Source: Phoebastria nigripes
Lineage: Eukaryota > Chordata > Aves > Procellariiformes > Diomedeidae
DNA length: 64,000 nucleotides
Direction of reading: 5' to 3'
Assembly: GCA_035582835.1 (NCBI GenBank)
Contig: JAYKAV010002810.1
Location: 605,628-669,627, forward strand
Shown here piece by piece: positions 62,204-64,000 of this stretch; position 1 is the first letter of the stretch; the number at the start of each line of letters is the position of its first letter. Both the position numbers and the translations under genes were made by a program. Below the pieces are notes generated by a model. It saw nothing but the letters and a program-made list of their open reading frames with translations, had not been told where the DNA came from and searched no databases.

Positions 62204-62208
62204 AAACC
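62169..62208 (+). repeat. A/C-rich tract with AAAAC repeats
   Basis: AAAAC-type units repeat several times and end in an A run and CCC. Confidence 0.85.
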
Positions 62209-63379
62209 AGAATTGGGTATGAAATTGGGAATAGCATTGAGGCTGTACAACAAACACTATGGCAGAGCTGAAGAGCCAGCTTTGCTTTCTTTAAACGGCC
62301 CTAAGCTGAAGAACACACAGGTCTGGGAATAAGATTTCCGATATTCAGAAATTCCTTGGAAGGCACTCTCTGAGCTCAAAAGCAGCAACAACTGCTCTCC
62401 TTTGCAGAGCTTGGGAAAAGAGCAGATGGAGAGAGCGCTTCCTCCATCTTCCAGGCATCAGTTATTTCCTTCTACTGCAGGAGGGAAGTGCAATTTTTGG
62501 TGAGCTTTCGTTTTAGCCAAGCCACCAGCTCCATCAGCATTTTACTGAGACTCTGCCTCCGTGAATACTTTAAGGCAGATAGAGCTGGGAGAGGCAGCTG
62601 TATCCACCCTTGCCCTGTTATAAGAACCAGGTTTCAGCCTGATCTGAATTATAAGAGGGGGGGAAAAAAAGAATTTGATTTTCAGCTGGGTCAGTTCCCT
62701 GTTCCACCCCTCAGCACCCTCCAAACACACCTTTTCAGGGGAAAGGGAGGGAAAGGGTGCTGCTGTTTAGTTTTCTGTTCTCTGGTCCAGCGTACCACAC
62801 AGTAGTACTTGCACCAGGATGTACAAGTGGCCAAGGTGAGGGTGGGTGTGGGACCACCTATGTTAGTGGTCAGCAGTTCATCTGAGATCAGCTTAAAGCA
62901 AAATCATGGAGTCAGACTGAGAAAGCAAGTGATTTTATTGGTCTTTGCCAACAACCACAGTTTCTTTGATTGTGTCAGGTTTAGAACATGTTCTCTTCCC
63001 TAATAGGTCCCCCCTGCTCTTTTCATTTTTAATTTGTTTTAAAACTGGTGCACATCCCATTCTGCAAATAACCACTGAAAGACTGCAGCAGTTGCTGATA
63101 CTACAAGCTCAAACAAAAAGCTACTGAACTAGCCTTCAGACTGCTGGCTATGGGCCTGAGCATCATCTCTGGGTTTGCTCTTGGACTCACTAAAGCCAAC
63201 CTTAAAGTTGATCTTCTGGCAGAAGATCAAGCTTTTTCTTCAAGACAGAAAGAGATTACAGAAAACTATGACAGACCAGCGGTTCTCAAAGCCTGAAGAG
63301 TTATTCCTATCACCTTTTATTCCCCCTTCAAAGGATCCAGTACATAATGAGAACATCCCAGCAGCACACTCTTGCAGCG

Positions 63380-63966
63380 AGGAAGGCCAACAGCACCCCA
63401 GGCTGTGTTAACAGGAGCACAGTCCAGGGAAGGGATTATCCTCCTCTACTCAGTACCTGTGAGACAGCCTCTAGACAATGGATCCAATTTTGGGCCCCTC
63501 CAGTACAGCAAAGACATCAACCATCTGGAATGAGCATAGTGGGGGGCCCCCAAATTGGTTGGAGGAGCTCTTGTCCTGTGAGGAGAGGCTGAAGGACTGG
63601 GACTTGTTCAGCCTGGAGAAGAAATGGCTTTGGGGAGGACATAACAGAGCACTCTGCCTGTACCCTACTGCAAGGGGGTTTGAGAGAGGATGGAGCCAGG
63701 GTCTCACTCCGGTGCGTGGTGGGAGGATGACAGAAAACAGGCATAAGTTGAAACAAAGGAGGTTCAGTTTGTAGATAAAGTAAACCTATTCCCCTTCATG
63801 GGGGCAGGCAAGCAGCGGTGCAGGCTGCCCAAAGGGGTTGCATAGGCTCCATCCTCTGAGGTTTTAAAGGCCCTGCTGGATAAAGCCCAAGCAACCGTGT
63901 CTGATCCCAAAACTGATCCTGCTTTGAGTAGGTGGTTGGACCTCCTGAGGTCCCTATGATCATATA
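63380..63966 (+). mobile_element. Old CR1 LINE fragment, plus strand (copy 5)
   Basis: About 590 bp of degenerate CR1 in the opposite orientation to the other copies. Translated traces, across frames, include RKANSTPGC (compare the [14 protein letters not shown] region of copy 4), IQFWAP, then LKDWDLFSLEKKWLWGG (compare [17 protein letters not shown]) and KLKQRRFSL. The 3' UTR is also recognisable (GGTTGGACCTCCTGAGGTCC), but the 8-bp terminal repeat is worn to CTATGATCATATAG. The divergence suggests an ancient subfamily. The 5' limit is approximate. Confidence 0.85.
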
Positions 63967-63970
63967 GCTC

Positions 63971-64000
63971 ATATATATATATAAAAAAAAATATATATAT
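63971..64000. repeat. AT repeat with an internal A run at the window edge
   Basis: AT units flank a run of about nine A. The repeat continues past the edge and directly follows the 3' end of CR1 copy 5. Confidence 0.9.

Larger units (their letters stand above)
61221..64000 (-). other. PIGN intron upstream of w1 (truncated by the window edge)
   Basis: No PIGN exon was found; the next one upstream should encode the S-D-H-G-M-T-D-W motif. Contains an A/C tract at 62169-62208, a TG/TA microsatellite, an old CR1 on the plus strand and a terminal AT repeat. Confidence 0.75.

Noticed and set aside
63971..64000. A TATA-rich segment as a promoter
   Set aside because: It is a simple AT repeat after a CR1 3' end, far inside a PIGN intron, with no initiator or downstream coding exon.
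1..64000. A previously undescribed multi-gene system
   Set aside because: Both strands were read for exons, RNA genes and repeats. All supported coding sequence is either PIGN or CR1, and the rest is intron. Nothing supports a new system here.

Overview
The window is vertebrate nuclear DNA, almost certainly from a bird. It is AT-rich and intron-dominated, it has no prokaryote-style packed reading frames, and its recognisable transposons are all CR1 LINEs. Several of these end in the 8-bp 3' repeat typical of avian CR1. The species cannot be named from the sequence. Seven isolated N bases show that it is an assembly product. One host gene fills the window: PIGN (GPI ethanolamine phosphate transferase 1), read on the minus strand. 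I reconstructed 19 consecutive coding exons between 61220 (5'-most here) and 1768 (3'-most here). All 19 have AG acceptors and GT donors, and their phases join without a break over 1,771 coding bases (about 590 codons). By comparison with the human protein as I remember it, they cover roughly residues 268 to 857 of about 930. They begin at the last metal-binding histidines of the phosphotransferase domain and run through most of the multi-pass membrane domain. The 5' exons (signal anchor and most of the catalytic domain) lie beyond 64000. The last coding exon or exons lie to the left of position 1. Layout, left to right: 1-1767 is intron. 1768-8884 holds the last five exons of the window (w19 to w15). 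8885-21318 carries exons w14 and w13, one short CR1 and a 77-base poly(A) tract. 21319-29858 is the densest part, with exons w12 to w8 and two CR1 elements. It includes a 164-bp intron whose polypyrimidine tract is a 49-base T run. 29859-35438 carries w7 and w6. 35439-51170 is a 15.7-kb intron with the youngest-looking CR1, an unexplained GC-rich block and a long G/T tract. 51171-61220 carries w5 to w1. 61221-64000 is intron with an old CR1 on the plus strand. The protein works alone in the ER membrane in GPI-anchor synthesis, so there is no operon logic here; the rest is intron content. I found no second host gene, no RNA gene, no CRISPR array and no novel multi-gene system. The observations most worth checking are the homopolymer-dominated splice acceptor of exon w10, competing splice sites at exons w10 and w16, CR1 copies at different stages of decay, a poly(A) tract with upstream AATAAA hexamers, and two G-rich tracts able to form quadruplexes.
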